This document shows positions 5,702 to 5,771 of a stretch of 5,771 bases of DNA, one piece after another. The notes below the pieces were generated by a model. That model saw only the letters and a program-made list of their open reading frames with translations, was not told the DNA's origin and did not search any database. Source of the stretch: Streptosporangiaceae bacterium (GTDB taxonomy: Bacteria; Actinomycetota; Actinomycetes; Streptosporangiales; Streptosporangiaceae); assembly GCA_030042885.1 (NCBI GenBank), contig JASHYW010000156.1, positions 1-5,771 on the forward strand, read 5' to 3'. Positions within the stretch are counted from its first letter, which is position 1, and each line of letters starts with the position of its first letter. The translations under genes were made by a program, and so were the position numbers.

Positions 5702-5771
5702 AGATGAGGGCGGCCAGCCGGTCGATCGTGTCGATACCGTACTGCTCGGTGGGATTCCCGGTGGTCAGCAC
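5685..5771 (-). CDS. 3' end of an unidentified minus-strand gene, cut by the window edge
   Basis: Only the last 28 residues are present, ending in a TAA at 5687-5685. They include TTGNPTEQYGIDTIDRLAAL and finish IWQHMG. Twenty-six of 28 codons end in G or C, so the reading is very probably coding. The stop overlaps that of the AraC-like remnant by four bases (TTAG), and a potential terminator hairpin covers both. I do not recognise the family from this fragment. The sequence before NPTEQYG looks like the end of a beta strand and what follows like an amphipathic helix, typical of an alpha/beta fold, but that is only a guess. Confidence 0.65.
   Translation of the reverse strand: MLTTGNPTEQYGIDTIDRLAALIWQHMG

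Overview
The window is very GC-rich DNA with G or C at almost every third codon position. It carries an actinobacterial-type two-domain glnE, so it looks like chromosomal DNA of a high-GC actinomycete. The genus or order cannot be settled from the sequence. Most of it is ordinary core and accessory metabolism, and I see no defence island, mobile element, CRISPR array, tRNA or rRNA.

Layout from left to right. Positions 1-57 are the region just downstream of an aldehyde dehydrogenase; I can call nothing there. Positions 58-1527 (minus strand) encode a complete 489-residue aldehyde dehydrogenase of the glycine betaine aldehyde dehydrogenase (GbsA/BetB) type. Immediately upstream on the same strand, at 1592-2200, lies a secreted lipoprotein with two copies of a cysteine motif and a Gly/Ser-rich repetitive tail. 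Its stop codon overlaps a good sigma70-like promoter that probably gives the dehydrogenase its own transcript. Positions 2201-2410 form a divergent intergenic region with an AT-rich core, which holds promoter candidates for the lipoprotein and for glnE. Positions 2411-5506 (plus strand) encode the 1031-residue glutamine synthetase adenylyltransferase/adenylyl-removase GlnE, with both nucleotidyltransferase active sites intact.

The last 265 bases are the most unusual part. Two bases after the glnE stop, a stretch of minus-strand sequence with strong coding character ends in a stop at 5509-5511. It abuts a plus-strand stretch that reads as the C-terminal end of an AraC-family regulator and stops at 5688. 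That stop overlaps by four bases the stop of a further minus-strand gene entering from the right edge (5685-5771), and an inverted repeat surrounds the overlap. The simplest reading is a deletion scar. An ancestral divergent pair (unknown gene X and an araC-type regulator) stood between glnE and the right-hand gene, and a deletion removed the shared promoter region and both N-terminal parts, leaving only the two tails.

The three complete genes do not form an obvious pathway. GlnE adjusts glutamine synthetase activity to nitrogen status, the dehydrogenase probably makes glycine betaine or oxidises a related aldehyde, and the lipoprotein has no known function. No glnA is visible next to glnE in this window.
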